DNA of 43,453 nt from Chromera velia (taxonomy: Eukaryota; Sar; Chromeraceae). The notes below the pieces were generated by a model. It had not been told where the DNA came from. It worked only from the letters and a program-made list of their open reading frames with translations, and made no database searches. Made by a program: the position numbers and the translations under genes. Below, piece after piece: positions 42,273 to 43,453 of the stretch (the first letter of the stretch is position 1; every line of letters starts with the position of its first letter). The stretch spans positions 1 to 43,453 of the forward strand of contig JAHBMJ010000638.1 in the NCBI GenBank assembly GCA_018398765.1, given 5' to 3'.

Positions 42273-43453
42273 ATGTTTGATTTGATTTGATTTGAGGTAG
42301 GGCTTAAGCTCAAATCAAATATCCAGTCAGGGAGGACCTAGTGTTTAAAGACCTATCAAATACGATCAAATATTTGATCAATATGACTTTCAACCTCAAA
42401 TATGAAGGTCCCGAAAAAACTTTTGCAAGTACCGATCCATCATGCATGCTGATTCAAAGGAAAAATTTCAGAAAAAACCTAAATTTTAATGGTTTACTCT
42501 CAAAAAAAAAACGTTTTGAGCTACACTGAAATTGACGTTTCACCCCTTTTTACTTCATGCAGAGGTAAACCGATCAGCTGAACGTTTTTCTGAACAGCTG
42601 TGTTGACTTTTCTAGTGCTGAAAAATCTTTTACGGCCCCCTTTTTGAGCGTTTGCAAACATTTTACACCCCGTAAAGACATGTCACACAATCCGACAGGG
42701 TCGAACGGGAAGAAGGAGGCATTTGTTTTTAGAGCCGGGTATGCAAAAAAAATATGGTCCGTGCAAAAGGGGGCAAATGTGATTCAGTGTCAGGTGAAAA
42801 TACAAGGAGCCGAGGGGGAAGGAGAAACTATTTGTGGCTATGAGTATGCAGCAGCGGCAACCAGTTCTTTTCAAATCCACCTCATCAATCAGGATGGCTT
42901 GACGATCATGTCTAACAAACATGTGCAGCTGCTCCAAGAAAAACAGGAAAAGCGGTCGGAGGGGGCGGGGGGGACGAAGCAGCCTGACGTGCGAACGTTT
43001 TTCCCCACCAAAGATGAAGCAGAAGCCGTGGTCGCACCATATGCAGAGACGCATGAGAAAAGAATCAAGTGCGATATGCTGAGTGATTGTCACCTCAATT
43101 TTGGTACATGCTCTAACTTTATCGTATTAAGAAAAAGTTATATGCAATTTTAAATCTATCAATTTTACGTTCTTAATCTCTATTAGTACTAGAGTGAGTC
43201 TCAGTGACTAGTGTATATACACTGCCACACAGGCATATTTTTTTTACGGAACTGATAAGTTATAATTTTATATATATTTTTTTAAATTTTTGAAACACAC
43301 ATCAGAAATGTTCTGATAACTATTGTCATGAGAAAAATGATCAGAGTGACAGTAAGTCAGTGACTCAGTGAGGAACCCTAAGAGGTTAACCTCAAATCTT
43401 ACCTCAAATATCAAATATTTGAGGTTGAAGCTCAAATCAAATCAAATCAAATC
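42273..43453. mobile_element. Inverted-repeat element running off the window end
   Basis: The left end carries 'gtttgatttgatttgatttgagg' type words from about 42276, and the window ends in the complementary 'aagctcaaatcaaatcaaatc'. Both ends also share 'ctcaaatcaaatat' and 'cctcaaatat' words. The right boundary and any target duplication lie outside the window. The frame at 42680-43153 lies between the two ends. Confidence 0.5.
42680..43153 (+). CDS. Possible BED-finger transposase N-terminal fragment
   Basis: 157 aa from the ATG at 42680 (the frame is open from a TTG at 42644). The segment 'WSVQKGANVIQCQVK' followed by 'ETICGYEY' and 'ATSSFQIHL' resembles the C...C...H layout of a BED-type zinc finger at the start of hAT-like transposases, although the spacing between the cysteines is long and the last His is not evident. 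It is followed by a Lys/Glu-rich linker and 'QPDVRTFF'. The protein stops far short of a full transposase, so it would be truncated or the first exon of a longer gene beyond the window. Its position between inverted repeats supports a mobile-element origin. Confidence 0.35.
   Translation: MSHNPTGSNGKKEAFVFRAGYAKKIWSVQKGANVIQCQVKIQGAEGEGETICGYEYAAAATSSFQIHLINQDGLTIMSNKHVQLLQEKQEKRSEGAGGTKQPDVRTFFPTKDEAEAVVAPYAETHEKRIKCDMLSDCHLNFGTCSNFIVLRKSYMQF

Overview
The window is nuclear DNA from a eukaryotic protist. Genes are intron-bearing with GT-AG splice sites, they are separated by wide repeat-rich gaps, and they include a mitochondrial COX11, an NF-YA transcription factor subunit and a ciliary CFAP418 protein. 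The tetranucleotide satellites, the modest gene density and a flagellar gene fit a chromerid or similar alga (Chromera-like), but that is inference from gene content, not a taxonomic proof.

Layout. 1-6250: decayed mobile DNA. It holds a 42-bp minisatellite, two diverged and oppositely oriented remnants of one reverse-transcriptase element (about 360-600 minus, 4562-6242 plus), two long fold-back repeats (2770-3015, 3768-4061) and a few unrecognised exon candidates. 7078-13233: a divergent pair, COX11 (minus, five exons) and a UPF1/NAM7-type SF1 helicase (plus, two exons). 14709-19019: the most interesting gene, a minus-strand STAND/NB-ARC receptor-like NTPase. Its N-terminus looks like a diadenylate-cyclase (DisA_N/DAC) domain that has lost the RHR catalytic motif, and its C-terminus is a long helical region; two long ORFs are joined by one intron. 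20700-21660: about 1 kb of (CATT/CACT)n satellite. 22380-31690: a nest of repeats, including a 33-bp minisatellite, a 3.7-kb element with 1.2-kb inverted arms whose empty target site survives at 29154-29157, and inside its spacer a 477-bp hAT-type MITE with a perfect 8-bp target duplication. 31689-33206: an intronless 505-aa protein with two PD-(D/E)xK-like cores. 33402-33986: a TA-flanked MITE. 35933-41844: a second divergent pair, NF-YA (minus, four exons) and CFAP418 (plus, ten exons). 42273-end: the start of another inverted-repeat element carrying a possible BED-finger transposase fragment.

The genes do not form an operon-like pathway. Two head-to-head pairs (COX11/helicase, NF-YA/CFAP418) probably share promoter regions. 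All exon models were built by hand from splice consensus, reading phase and conserved motifs. In every multi-exon model the total coding length is a multiple of three, but no transcript data were available.
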